This document shows, one piece after another, positions 14,559 through 21,898 of a DNA stretch of 37,882 nt. The translations under genes were made by a program, and so were the position numbers. The stretch is from a virus. The stretch is taken from positions 1 to 37,882 of IMG/VR virus record IMGVR_UViG_3300030117_001138, one strand, 5' to 3'. The notes beneath the pieces were generated by a model. That model was not told the DNA's origin, ran no database searches, and saw only the letters and a program-made list of their open reading frames with translations. How positions within the stretch are numbered: position 1 is the stretch's first letter; each line of letters starts with the position of its first letter.

Positions 14559-14716
14559 TGAATTTTAAAGAATTAGAAAAAGAGTGGAGGGAGACTTGTC
14601 CAGATGAAGCTAACGGATTAGTTAGCAAACGCAAGAAAGGCAATAAGTGGAACAGAATAATTAAATCCGCTAAAGCTAGAAAAAGACTTAAAGGTTTAAA
14701 AAATGAAACTAAGTGA
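14558..14716 (+). CDS. Small basic protein, 52 aa
   Basis: ATG at 14558 overlaps the previous stop (TAATG), with GGAG 9 nt upstream. The protein (MNFKELEKEWRETCPDEANG...) becomes strongly basic after residue 22 (KRKKGNKW, AKARKRLKGLK), suggesting nucleic-acid binding. It overlaps the next gene by 14 nt. No family recognised. Confidence 0.55.
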   Translation: MNFKELEKEWRETCPDEANGLVSKRKKGNKWNRIIKSAKARKRLKGLKNETK

Positions 14717-14936
14717 GATTGAATTTATAGCTAATCGCAGAATAAGAGCTATACAGGATTTAAAGCAAAAAATAGATAAAAGCATAGAACTGCTAACAAA
14801 TGCGGGATATAGCGAAGAGGAATCATACAAGATATTGTCAAGCAAAAAAGATTTTGATTATAGAACTCTTAAGAGATGGCATAAAGGTGATACAAAATAC
14901 GTAAATAAAAAACTTTTTAAATTGCTTGAAGAATAA
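14703..14936 (+). CDS. Small helical protein, possible HTH, 77 aa
   Basis: A 77-residue, all-helical, basic protein (MKLSEIEFIANRRIRAIQDL...). The segment NAGYSEEESYKILSSKKDFD then YRTLKRWHKGD could be a helix-turn-helix with recognition helix YRTLKRW. A DNA-binding regulator is plausible but unproven. It lies near the end of the early operon. Confidence 0.65.
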   Translation: MKLSEIEFIANRRIRAIQDLKQKIDKSIELLTNAGYSEEESYKILSSKKDFDYRTLKRWHKGDTKYVNKKLFKLLEE

Positions 14937-14950
14937 TCAAGGAGAAACAA

Positions 14951-15193
14951 ATGAAATTTAAAGAACGCTACATATTTGGTTTTAAATCAGAACTGCACCC
15001 AGCTACGATCTTATGGAGATACACAGACGAGGCGGAATATCAGGCCAATAACCATAAGACTTATAAACCTAAAGTCTCCGATCTAGTCATAATGAATCAG
15101 GATTTACCAAAACAGTTAAAAATAGACATCAGACACGAACTCTTATCAAGCATACTTCAAGACGAAGCAGAAATACCCCAAAAACGCCCTTAA
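14951..15193 (+). CDS. Last gene of the early operon, 80 aa, unknown
   Basis: A strong ribosome site (AAGGAG, 7 nt before ATG). The protein MKFKERYIFGFKSELHPATI... is mixed alpha/beta and charged, ending in a proline-basic tail (IPQKRP). I recognise no family. A hairpin at 15220-15239 lies just downstream, between this gene and the convergent minus-strand gene. Confidence 0.7.
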   Translation: MKFKERYIFGFKSELHPATILWRYTDEAEYQANNHKTYKPKVSDLVIMNQDLPKQLKIDIRHELLSSILQDEAEIPQKRP

Positions 15194-15219
15194 ACTCCTC
15201 ACACAGGGCGAAACAGAGC

Positions 15220-15239
15220 GAGGGGTACACCTACCCCTC
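15220..15239. terminator. Hairpin between convergent genes
   Basis: A perfect 7-bp inverted repeat GAGGGGT (15220-15226) / ACCCCTC (15233-15239) with a 6-nt loop. It includes the TAG stop of the minus-strand initiator-like gene. No long U-run follows on either strand, so it is a weak or factor-assisted terminator candidate. Confidence 0.5.
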
Positions 15240-15701
15240 ACTCAAATCATAACTTAGCCCTACGATCAGGAAATGCTTCTTAAAGAACCTTCTCGCCTCC
15301 AGCCCCCTGTGCCTCCTTCGCTCCGCTCCTTCCTCCACAATCCAAATAACCTCCTTGTCCGCTAGCTTCTGCACACTCTTCCCGACTGTCTTCCTCCCTA
15401 TCCCTGACATCTTCGCTAAATAATTAAGTGCATCCGTACTACTCATACTTTGCACACGGAAACGCTCGCAGAGACAATATAAAACTATCTTGTCTGAAGA
15501 CGATAAATCCTCTCTATCGAGATTCAGTCTGAAGATCCTCCATACTCCTTTCTTCACTTCCGAATATCTTAACTTCGTTAGACTGTAACGAATACATCCA
15601 GATTCTTTTTCATTATCGGGTACGCCTGTTTCTATCCACCAATATTGATTCAATTTCTTTTCCTTCTTCTTATGTGTGTGCGAACCACAGGTTCGCCACA
15701 C
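15231..15701 (-). CDS. Winged-helix protein, candidate replication initiator
   Basis: The frame from GTG at 15701 codes 156 residues. A TTG at 15653 with AAGGA 8 nt upstream is the likelier start, because the GTG lies in the promoter/palindrome region. That gives about 140 residues starting near LNQYWWIETGVPDNEK. A winged helix-turn-helix is visible at about 70-130 (SSSDKIVLYCLCERFRVQ, YLAKMSGIGRKTVGKSVQKL, KEVIWIVEEGAERR). This layout resembles N-terminal domains of plasmid and phage replication initiators. Immediately upstream lie two 22-bp iterons bounded by inverted repeats, as at plasmid origins with self-regulated Rep genes. A transcription regulator binding the same sites is the alternative. 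Confidence 0.7.
   Translation of the reverse strand: MWRTCGSHTHKKKEKKLNQYWWIETGVPDNEKESGCIRYSLTKLRYSEVKKGVWRIFRLNLDREDLSSSDKIVLYCLCERFRVQSMSSTDALNYLAKMSGIGRKTVGKSVQKLADKEVIWIVEEGAERRRHRGLEARRFFKKHFLIVGLSYDLSEG
15676..15701 (-). promoter_or_regulatory. Palindrome in the leader of the initiator-like gene
   Basis: GTGTG-CGAACC (15676-15686) and GGTTCG-C-CACAC (15690-15701) form an 11-bp palindrome with one bulged base and a 3-nt centre. It sits between the promoter and the TTG start, so it can act as an operator or as a hairpin at the 5' end of the mRNA. Confidence 0.55.
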
Positions 15702-15731
15702 TATATGTACTGGTTAGTCTGTATTAGTCAA
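15702..15731 (-). promoter_or_regulatory. Promoter of the initiator-like gene
   Basis: Read on the minus strand, TTGACT (15726-15731) and CATATA (15702-15707) are spaced 18 nt apart. The -35 box lies inside the left arm of the inverted repeat that bounds the iterons, so an initiator bound there would block transcription, as expected for autoregulation. Confidence 0.5.
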
Positions 15732-15784
15732 AACTACTAAGGAGTTGGGACATTTTTACTAAGGGGTTGGGACATTTTGACTAA
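15724..15784. repeat. Iteron cluster bounded by inverted repeats; candidate origin
   Basis: Two 22-bp direct repeats are in exact tandem at 15736-15757 and 15758-15779 (core GTTGGGACATTTT, 20 of 22 bases equal). They are framed by a perfect 10-bp inverted repeat, TTAGTCAAAA (15724-15733) and TTTTGACTAA (15775-15784). The 22-bp period is about two helical turns, placing bound protein on one face. With an initiator-like gene directly downstream, this looks like a compact plasmid-type origin or its autoregulatory site. The rest of the gap to 15889 is described under the possible frameshift gene. Confidence 0.65.
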
Positions 15785-15889
15785 CCCCCCTAATGTTTTT
15801 TCTCCTTCTCTTATAAAGTTCTTGAGTGTTCCATCCTATGTTGCCGTTATATATGTGGTCATAGTATGGCGGCCCTTTATGTTTTAGAT

Positions 15890-15997
15890 TCAATGCTTTT
15901 TCTCCTTCTCCTTGATCTTTTTTTTACCAAAAATACGATCATATTCTTGGTCAAATTTCTTTTTATTATATTTTCTTGGATTACTTCCTTTGCTCAT
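15890..15997 (-). CDS. Small basic protein with possible -1 frameshift extension
   Basis: ATG at 15997 overlaps the methyltransferase stop (ATGA). The zero frame codes 35 residues (MSKGSNPRKYNKKKFDQEYD... to a TGA at 15890). Eight A residues then G create the heptamer A-AAA-AAG in the zero frame, the dnaX-type slippery site. A -1 shift there opens a frame to a TAG at 15759 that reads convincingly as protein (KHKGPPYYDHIYNGNIGWNT, then QELYKRRRKNIRG), giving about 79 residues. So the gene either uses programmed frameshifting, is broken by an indel in the A-run, or contains an assembly error. Function unknown. Confidence 0.5.
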   Translation of the reverse strand: MSKGSNPRKYNKKKFDQEYDRIFGKKKIKEKEKKH

Positions 15998-16950
15998 AAT
16001 TTAAAAACAAATACGGGTTCGTATTTGAAACCTCCTTTTATACTACTTAATCTTAGTTTTAATGTTTCTTTCAAAACAAAACCTTCTTCTGCGCAAACTC
16101 TTAAAGTTTGTTCTTCTAAATCTTTAAATGTTCTTACATTAGCAATATTAATAATCATGTGTCCTTTATCAGACAAACATTCTTTACAGTTCCTAACAGT
16201 CTGTCTCAAGAAACCATTAATCCAGGATTCTTGATTAAAGTATTTTTTATAAGACTGAGTATCTTCATTAGAATATTCTTCTGTGTTGAAATAAGGCGGA
16301 GATGTAAAACACAAATCAATCTTTTCATTTGGAACAAAATTTTCTGAACCTAACTTGTGAAGTTCAATTTCTGTTGGCAAATGTTTGAAGTCTTTTTTTA
16401 TATTCTTTAATCCTTCATGCGTTAAAGAACAAGGATCAGTTCCTATATATTTATTAAGATCACAAGCTAAAGCACCAAATAACCTACCTCCATAACCAGA
16501 ACTCATATCCCAAACAACACCATTATTTGCGTATCTATGGTAAATAGTTGCACCAGCTACAGGTCTAAAATTGCTAACCGCCTGTACACCAGATGCAGTT
16601 CTAATTGCTTTTCTCAAGTTAGCATCTGTCATATAACCATTCTCTAAAACCTTTCCTCCCCATTTGATTCTTGATCTTATTGCCTTTTTAAGAAGTTCAT
16701 CATCATTGTAAATATCAATAGGTCTTTTCATTTTCATTACTTGCACCTCCCAATGATGCGGGAAATACGACCATGCCAAACCAATACCATGTAAAAGCTG
16801 TAGTATCTCCCCGTCTTGTATACCTTCTTTATATTTACTGTTTTGTATCTTTTTAAATTCAATTAGTTTTTCTTCATCTGTGTATGAGTAGTAAGGCATA
16901 CCACGTTCTCTAAAATATTTAAAAACAAGCTCTATCTGCTCTTCGCTCAT
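15994..16950 (-). CDS. Orphan DNA methyltransferase (N4-cytosine or N6-adenine)
   Basis: A 318-residue amino-methyltransferase. S-adenosylmethionine-binding motif I is VWDMSSGYGGRLFGA (about 146-160) and catalytic motif IV is DLCFTSPPYF (about 212-221); the SPPY form is typical of N4-cytosine and some N6-adenine enzymes. The N-terminal 130 residues are a helical extension likely involved in target recognition. Adjacent IANVRTFKD and YEPVFVFKL segments fit later motifs. No restriction enzyme is next to it, so it is probably a phage self-protection or regulatory enzyme. It starts by ATGA coupling to the helicase gene. Confidence 0.85.
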   Translation of the reverse strand: MSEEQIELVFKYFRERGMPYYSYTDEEKLIEFKKIQNSKYKEGIQDGEILQLLHGIGLAWSYFPHHWEVQVMKMKRPIDIYNDDELLKKAIRSRIKWGGKVLENGYMTDANLRKAIRTASGVQAVSNFRPVAGATIYHRYANNGVVWDMSSGYGGRLFGALACDLNKYIGTDPCSLTHEGLKNIKKDFKHLPTEIELHKLGSENFVPNEKIDLCFTSPPYFNTEEYSNEDTQSYKKYFNQESWINGFLRQTVRNCKECLSDKGHMIINIANVRTFKDLEEQTLRVCAEEGFVLKETLKLRLSSIKGGFKYEPVFVFKL

Positions 16951-18788
16951 ATCAACTTTATATCTTTATCTTTTTTCAACACATCCAATACGGGAGATTC
17001 ATCATTTCTAAACAACGTCATAACAGACGTATCAACATCTCCACTATTGGTCTTAACTACGCTCGCCCTAACCACTCTTGTGGGTTCAGGGTTCACTCCT
17101 TGCTCCATGCAAATCTGTTCAAAGTCATTGGCTAACCATAGTGCTAGTGCAAACCTCATTCCGTCAACGATACTGGATGCACCTCTAATAGACTGTCTTG
17201 CCTCCATACTGCTCTCTGTGCCAACTAAACCGCTTTTGTTCATGTGATGTATAGATAACGTAGTCGCTCCTAGTTGTGCCGATATGCTGGCGCAGAACGA
17301 ACACCATAACTGCGCTGACTCGTTACTACTGCTAATAGGGCTAGAAGCACTTACAAAGCTCTGTATTGGGTCAAAAACAACTAACTTTAAGTCTGGTATT
17401 GATTTAAGCTCTTCGACTAATTCTGTGGCCTGTGCGGTGATATTATCCTCTGTCAACAAGATCATAGGTTTACCATGATCTGCAATCGTATAAACAAAGA
17501 CATCATACAAAGCATTAAACCTTGCCCCATGTGGGTCTAAAGAGTTTATTCTCCTGTGTATCTCTTCTTGGTTATCTTCCGAACTAAGAACGACTGAGTT
17601 GCCCGACTGTAAAATATTCTTGCCTAAGAATGTTCCTCCCCCCTTTGCTAAGTTCAAGGCTAACTGCAAAGCTAAGAACGATTTACCAATACCACCTACG
17701 CTTGATAAAACTCCTGGTGCTTTGAGCGGAATAAAGCGATCCACTAACCATTCGATAGGAGGAGGACTACCGACAAGATTCTTTATAGCGTACCGCTTTA
17801 TCCCTAAACCAAAATCTTCAATCTCTTCTTTAACTTTATCTAACCCTTGTTGTTGGTGTAGATCGTTAAAGTCTCCAATGATTGAAGGTAATTTTACTAC
17901 AGAGTTATGCACAGCTTTTACACATTCGTCTGCTTTCTGCTGGCCTACTCCATTTTTATCATTATCAAAGGCAATAATGAACTTAGCTTGTGTTCGCTCC
18001 CGCATCCTGTTCATCGCCTCTAAACCAAAAGTCGCTGAAAAAACAACAACTACTGGCAAACTTGTTGCTAAATGTACGCTAACTCCTGTAGCGACTCCCT
18101 CAACAACGACTATCTTTTCTAAAGTGTGTATCTCTTTCAGATCAAAACCAATGGGAAAGACATTTCCTTTCACTTCACTAGCAGATACGAACCTTTTAGC
18201 GCCTTTTTTGTCTATATATTGGAGACTTCTTAGCTCACCTGTAATACAATGCGCAACGGGAATTATTAGGCTACCGTTTAATTCCTTTAACCCATAATCA
18301 TTAACTATATTTTTTGCACTTAAATAAGGATGCTCAACACAATTATTGCACTTTTCAAATCTCTCTCTAACCTCTTCTGCTACTTCATCTTGCCTCCGTT
18401 TCTTATGTTCTTCCCCTTGACGTATAGCTTCTTCGAGTTTGGTCTTTAGAACCTGTCTCTGAGTATCATTTAATTGGTTGGGGTCAACCGAAGACCACTT
18501 GCCTTGCAATCCTGTTCTCCAGTTACCCCATACGCAGTTCTGGTAATCTCCAGTTTCATTGAAGACATACCAACCAGACCGCTCCCCATGTTTATCAGGA
18601 CGAACACCAGCTCCCGCTCTAACGGGTACTCTGACTAATTCGCCTGTGGTATTAATGTAATCAATGAACAGACCATCGTCGGTCATTTCATTAATTAATG
18701 AATCTATGCTTTTCCTTTGTCCACGAAATTGAAAGTTCTCGTCAATGACGATTCCCTCTTCGCCTACATACTTTCTTAAATCAACCAT
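16947..18788 (-). CDS. TOPRIM primase fused to RepA-type hexameric helicase
   Basis: A 613-residue replication protein. An N-terminal region rich in W/G (about 72-95) is followed by a Cys pair (147, 150), then a TOPRIM fold with VVVEGVATG (Glu230) and IIAFDNDKNG (Asp275, Asp277). A RecA-like ATPase follows: Walker A GGIGKS (365-370), Walker B LKLVVFDPIQ, and an SIHHMNKSG segment, as in RepA-family (AAA_25) helicases. It combines primer synthesis or its remnant with strand opening. It overlaps the 131-aa gene upstream and the methyltransferase downstream. Whether the primase part is active cannot be judged from sequence alone. Confidence 0.88.
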   Translation of the reverse strand: MVDLRKYVGEEGIVIDENFQFRGQRKSIDSLINEMTDDGLFIDYINTTGELVRVPVRAGAGVRPDKHGERSGWYVFNETGDYQNCVWGNWRTGLQGKWSSVDPNQLNDTQRQVLKTKLEEAIRQGEEHKKRRQDEVAEEVRERFEKCNNCVEHPYLSAKNIVNDYGLKELNGSLIIPVAHCITGELRSLQYIDKKGAKRFVSASEVKGNVFPIGFDLKEIHTLEKIVVVEGVATGVSVHLATSLPVVVVFSATFGLEAMNRMRERTQAKFIIAFDNDKNGVGQQKADECVKAVHNSVVKLPSIIGDFNDLHQQQGLDKVKEEIEDFGLGIKRYAIKNLVGSPPPIEWLVDRFIPLKAPGVLSSVGGIGKSFLALQLALNLAKGGGTFLGKNILQSGNSVVLSSEDNQEEIHRRINSLDPHGARFNALYDVFVYTIADHGKPMILLTEDNITAQATELVEELKSIPDLKLVVFDPIQSFVSASSPISSSNESAQLWCSFCASISAQLGATTLSIHHMNKSGLVGTESSMEARQSIRGASSIVDGMRFALALWLANDFEQICMEQGVNPEPTRVVRASVVKTNSGDVDTSVMTLFRNDESPVLDVLKKDKDIKLI

Positions 18789-19176
18789 TTTCTCGTAATT
18801 CTTTTACGAGAAGTCCTTTATCAGCTAACTCCGAACAATAATTTAGATACTCTGCTATTGCTTTACCAAATAATTTTATTCTTTGATCTCTCTCCCACTC
18901 GTGCATTACAAAACTGTTTTCTTTCTTTGCTATGTCTAAGTAAGTATCTTTGGTTAAGGTCAAGGCATACTTAATACCTTCATAATTTAATTGTGCGACA
19001 TACGGTAAAGGTTCTCCTCTTTCTAATCTTTCCTTTATCTTCTTGGTGTGTTCCATACAACAACTTCCGTAGTAACGATCCTTGTATCGTAATAACAGAC
19101 CTCCGCTGGGTGATATGCAGTGACTACATAGCGAAGGCCTGTCATACTTTAAAGGTTCACTAGAACGGGACATCAT
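18781..19176 (-). CDS. Hypothetical protein with Cys motif in the replication operon
   Basis: A 131-residue protein. The N-terminal part has LCSHCISPSGGLLLRYKDR followed by GSCCMEH, a Cys/His set that could bind zinc. The rest is helical (ERLERGEPLPYVAQLNYEGI and later). Met1 and Met2 are both possible starts. It overlaps the SSB-like gene upstream by 17 nt and the primase-helicase downstream by 8 nt, so it probably works in replication. No family recognised. Confidence 0.7.
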   Translation of the reverse strand: MMSRSSEPLKYDRPSLCSHCISPSGGLLLRYKDRYYGSCCMEHTKKIKERLERGEPLPYVAQLNYEGIKYALTLTKDTYLDIAKKENSFVMHEWERDQRIKLFGKAIAEYLNYCSELADKGLLVKELRENG

Positions 19177-19636
19177 CTTTAGATGTCGCCTCCACTATTT
19201 TACTAGCTTCAGACGTTTTTGGCTCTTGTTTCATTACGGGTTGAAACGTATTACCAAAATCATCTTTTATTTCCATGTAACCCTTTTCACCTTCGACAAG
19301 TTCTGCTGACAGAGACTTGCCTAATAGTTGAACACTAGGATCAGTCAATGCACCTGTAACTCCACACGCTTTGCCGATCTTTCTCAAGGTTTCTATACCT
19401 ATACTAACTGCCTTATCGCTACTGTCGTGAGCCATAGTGCAAGCATAGTTCATGTTAATGGTGGTATCTTCTATCTCAAAATATAATTTTAGAGCTTCCC
19501 AACCATTAGCACCTGTAATGATTTCATCACCACAGAATGTCATGTTATACCTACCTGGTGTTAGCTTACTGCCTCCACCGCCTTCGCTTACGCTATCCAC
19601 GTCTAAGTCGTGGCCATACTTGGTTAAATCAACCAT
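19160..19636 (-). CDS. SSB-like protein (DUF669 type)
   Basis: A 158-residue protein. The start was set at ATG 19636 because AAGGAG lies 8 nt upstream; a longer frame to 19711 lacks one and overlaps the upstream gene. The N-terminal GRYNMTFCGDEIITGANG then LKLYFEIED suggests an OB-like beta-barrel. The C-terminus ends TSKDDVPF, closely matching the acidic tail (DDDIPF) by which single-stranded DNA-binding proteins recruit partners. Genes of the DUF669 kind usually sit next to Sak4-like ATPases, as here (10 nt downstream of one). Confidence 0.8.
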   Translation of the reverse strand: MVDLTKYGHDLDVDSVSEGGGGSKLTPGRYNMTFCGDEIITGANGWEALKLYFEIEDTTINMNYACTMAHDSSDKAVSIGIETLRKIGKACGVTGALTDPSVQLLGKSLSAELVEGEKGYMEIKDDFGNTFQPVMKQEPKTSEASKIVEATSKDDVPF

Positions 19637-19646
19637 TTTTTTCTCC

Positions 19647-20381
19647 TTAGTTTTTAATGATAGCCTCTCTGATTGAATCCCAATCAAAAGACATTTCTTC
19701 AGGTAAACCATATCTATTCTTAGCTAAGAACGCTGGTTTCGCCTGTGTGTAAATAACACGTTCTCCCTGAACTGCTTTAGTGTTTGTCTGCCCGCCTTTT
19801 CCCTGTGTCTTAACTGTACCAAGTTTAAAGTTAGCAAAGAAACAACAATCACTATGCTCAAGTATTAAGTCTCCAGCTTTCCTGTGCAACTTCAGCTCGT
19901 GTCTGTCGTATGCCTCAATCTCAGGCGACTCAAATCTTTTTATTTGGTTATGTGCAATCTGAATAATCGTCATGCTCTTTTCATCTCTAAGACGATTGAG
20001 TATGTCTATGTATTCTCTCCATTGTTTAAGAGCTTCCACATAGCCACGACCATAACCAAATTCTTCAATAGACTTCTTGCCATGCTCTTGACAGACCTTC
20101 TCCCATATCAGAGGTTCTAGCCAGTCCAAACTATCCACAGCTAAAGTCTTATACTCGTGATCTTCATCTAATAAAGTTTTTAGATTAGCTATAAACGTAT
20201 CGTAGTCTTTAGCTACAGGAAAGTGATCGCATTGAATTTTACCCATGCCATCTTCTGTTAAGGCAAAGATAGGTGAGTTCATACCAGATGCAAAAGATGT
20301 TTTACCAATCCCAGCACCTCCATATAACACAAGCTTGGGTGGCTTGAGCTTAGTCTTTTTTCTTATATCAGCTAGACTCAT
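19647..20381 (-). CDS. Sak4-like RecA-fold ATPase (AAA_24)
   Basis: A 244-residue phage recombination ATPase. Walker A is LYGGAGIGKTSFA (GGAGIGKT at 21-28) and Walker B is TLAVDSLDWLE (Asp83). Other family features: the short N-terminus LKPPKLVLY, IIQIAHNQIKRF and a C-terminal RYGLPEEMSFDW. Such proteins promote single-strand annealing or strand exchange together with an SSB-like partner, encoded next. The length is normal. Confidence 0.88.
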   Translation of the reverse strand: MSLADIRKKTKLKPPKLVLYGGAGIGKTSFASGMNSPIFALTEDGMGKIQCDHFPVAKDYDTFIANLKTLLDEDHEYKTLAVDSLDWLEPLIWEKVCQEHGKKSIEEFGYGRGYVEALKQWREYIDILNRLRDEKSMTIIQIAHNQIKRFESPEIEAYDRHELKLHRKAGDLILEHSDCCFFANFKLGTVKTQGKGGQTNTKAVQGERVIYTQAKPAFLAKNRYGLPEEMSFDWDSIREAIIKN

Positions 20382-20649
20382 CTTCCACCTCTATTACTTC
20401 TGCCTCAATCTCTGGCTCAGTTTCTAACAACTGCTTCATAGAAACCTCACAACCTATGATTGTAAAATCTATCTTACGCAGTTCAGTGTTAGCTTGTGCA
20501 ACAAAGTTTTCTTTGTTTTCAACCAACAACTTTCTTTCATTGAACATGAGTTTTGCCTCATCAGACATATCCGATACAAAGTGTTTCGGCCCATCTCCAA
20601 ATTGCACAAATTCTTCTTCTTGTGCTTTCTGATTTTTTTTATCAGTCAT
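20368..20649 (-). CDS. Small acidic helical protein
   Basis: A 93-residue charged protein: polar N-terminus (KKNQKAQEEEFVQFGDGPKH), a helical middle (LMFNERKLLVENKENFVAQA) and a very acidic tail (IEAEVIEVEDESS). It overlaps the nuclease gene upstream (8 nt) and the ATPase downstream (14 nt). Possibly an accessory to recombination; no family recognised. Confidence 0.7.
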   Translation of the reverse strand: MTDKKNQKAQEEEFVQFGDGPKHFVSDMSDEAKLMFNERKLLVENKENFVAQANTELRKIDFTIIGCEVSMKQLLETEPEIEAEVIEVEDESS

Positions 20650-21379
20650 TTTTTTCTCCTACATATTGTTTATAACTATCGCAAATACTCTTGGCATTGC
20701 AGAATCTACAATTCTGTTTGCTTGGGTTGTATTGCGGTTCTTCTTCGTCACAAGCATCTGCTGCTGGCTTCAAAGTCTCGTAACCCCATTCCACTAGATT
20801 AGCTGCGGACATGGAATAAGATCGTATAGCACCATCTTTGTGCCATGATCTAGGTTGTACTATTGTCATGGTAACTATTGTGTCTTCATTACCGTATCTT
20901 GATAAAGCTCCCAATGCGTAGATTAATAACTGTGTATTGTTCTCTACATCTACAGGAAACTTACCTGATTTCAAATCTATAATCTCTAATTCTTTCTCGC
21001 CTATTAGGATTGCATCTGCTGTTCCCCAAATATGTTCTGATATCTCTTCCATGCTGACTCTCTCTTCTATCAACATCTTTGCATCTAATTCTTCTTTTCT
21101 TTTATTGACGTAATCCACATAGACTTCAGCGCACTTAATCATGTCTTCGTCAACTTCTATCTCGTACTCTTCTACGGTTTCTTTTCTGCCTAACCAATAG
21201 TCTTGTAGTGTTACGTTTTCCAGACGATCTTTTAACAACATTTCTGTAATGCTGTGTACGAGCGTACCTGTAGCAGCTGGTAAACTTGTTGAGTAAGGCA
21301 CTTCCATAGCTAGGTTAGGCATACCAGGACAAGCCATCCATATCTTTGAACCACTAGGACTCAACTTAGCGTGCGCCAT
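20642..21379 (-). CDS. Cas4/RecB-like exonuclease (DUF2800 type)
   Basis: A 245-residue PD-(D/E)XK nuclease. N-terminal KLSPSGSKIWMACPGMPNLA and TGTLVHSITEMLL match the DUF2800 start. The catalytic core is WGTADAILIGEKELEIIDLK (metal Asp in the first strand, then D-x-K), with Q in NTQLLIYALG. Four cysteines (17, 224, 227 and 233, the last three in QNCRFCNAKSICDSY) suggest an AddB/Cas4-type iron-sulfur cluster. It would resect DNA ends to feed the Sak4/SSB-like pair. All catalytic residues are present. Confidence 0.88.
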   Translation of the reverse strand: MAHAKLSPSGSKIWMACPGMPNLAMEVPYSTSLPAATGTLVHSITEMLLKDRLENVTLQDYWLGRKETVEEYEIEVDEDMIKCAEVYVDYVNKRKEELDAKMLIEERVSMEEISEHIWGTADAILIGEKELEIIDLKSGKFPVDVENNTQLLIYALGALSRYGNEDTIVTMTIVQPRSWHKDGAIRSYSMSAANLVEWGYETLKPAADACDEEEPQYNPSKQNCRFCNAKSICDSYKQYVGEKND

Positions 21380-21572
21380 TGTGTACCAGTCTTCCCTTCT
21401 CGTACTCTTCTATATAATCTATATCGTAAAGCACCTTGCCACCGATCTTAAAGAACTCAGGCCCTTGTCCTTTACCCCTTTGATTCTCTAGGGTTCTAGG
21501 ACTTATCTTCCATCGTTGTGCTAGTTCTCTGGTGTCAAGAAATTTGCTGGTTTTATCTTCCATATTTTCCAT
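21366..21572 (-). CDS. Excisionase/MerR-like helix-turn-helix protein
   Basis: A 68-residue protein. The start is at ATG 21572, with AAGGGAG 7 nt upstream. The sequence FLDTRELAQRWKISPRTLEN then GKGQGPEFFKIGGKVLYDID is the winged HTH_17 fold used by excisionases and small regulators. It heads the leftward replication operon behind a promoter at 21604-21631, so it may regulate that operon; with an integrase in the genome, a recombination directionality factor is also possible. Confidence 0.85.
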   Translation of the reverse strand: MENMEDKTSKFLDTRELAQRWKISPRTLENQRGKGQGPEFFKIGGKVLYDIDYIEEYEKGRLVHNGAR

Positions 21573-21603
21573 TATTGCTCCCTTCTGTACTCTTTGATTG
21601 CTA

Positions 21604-21631
21604 ATAATACATTTTATAACTAAAATAGCAA
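21604..21631 (-). promoter_or_regulatory. Promoter of the leftward replication operon
   Basis: On the minus strand, TTGCTA (21626-21631) and TATTAT (21604-21609) are spaced 16 nt apart, giving a start about 25 nt before the ATG at 21572. On the plus strand, TTGATT (21594-21599) and TATAAC (21615-21620) form a weaker divergent candidate for the 21641 gene. Confidence 0.5.
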
Positions 21632-21640
21632 CTACAAGTA

Positions 21641-21898
21641 ATGAAAAAGTCAAAAAAAGATAACAAAGCCACTAATCGTCAGGTTGGAGGCGATCATTAC
21701 AGGAGTCTGAAGATCACTCCTACGCAGTATATATATGCTAATGATCTGTCTTGGAATCTAGGTAACTGTGTTAAATACATAACCAGAAACAAAGAAGACA
21801 AGGTAGAGGACTTATTAAAAGCCAAGCATTATATAGACTTGGAACTAGAGATGGTCTACGGATGCAATCCCGAAGGAATACGGGAGGAAAATAAATGA
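21641..21898 (+). CDS. DUF3310-type protein (nucleotide kinase-like)
   Basis: An 85-residue protein with the family pattern NRQVGGDHYRSLKITPTQYI, NDLSWNLGNCVKYITRNKED and DLLKAKHYIDLELEMV. The family is common in phages; it is sometimes labelled nucleotide kinase but its activity is not well established. It diverges from the replication operon. The ribosome site is weak. Confidence 0.85.
   Translation: MKKSKKDNKATNRQVGGDHYRSLKITPTQYIYANDLSWNLGNCVKYITRNKEDKVEDLLKAKHYIDLELEMVYGCNPEGIREENK

Noticed and set aside
17599-18297. A 232-codon plus-strand frame
   Set aside because: It is antisense to the primase-helicase gene, Cys/Pro/Ser-rich without motifs, and lacks operon context.
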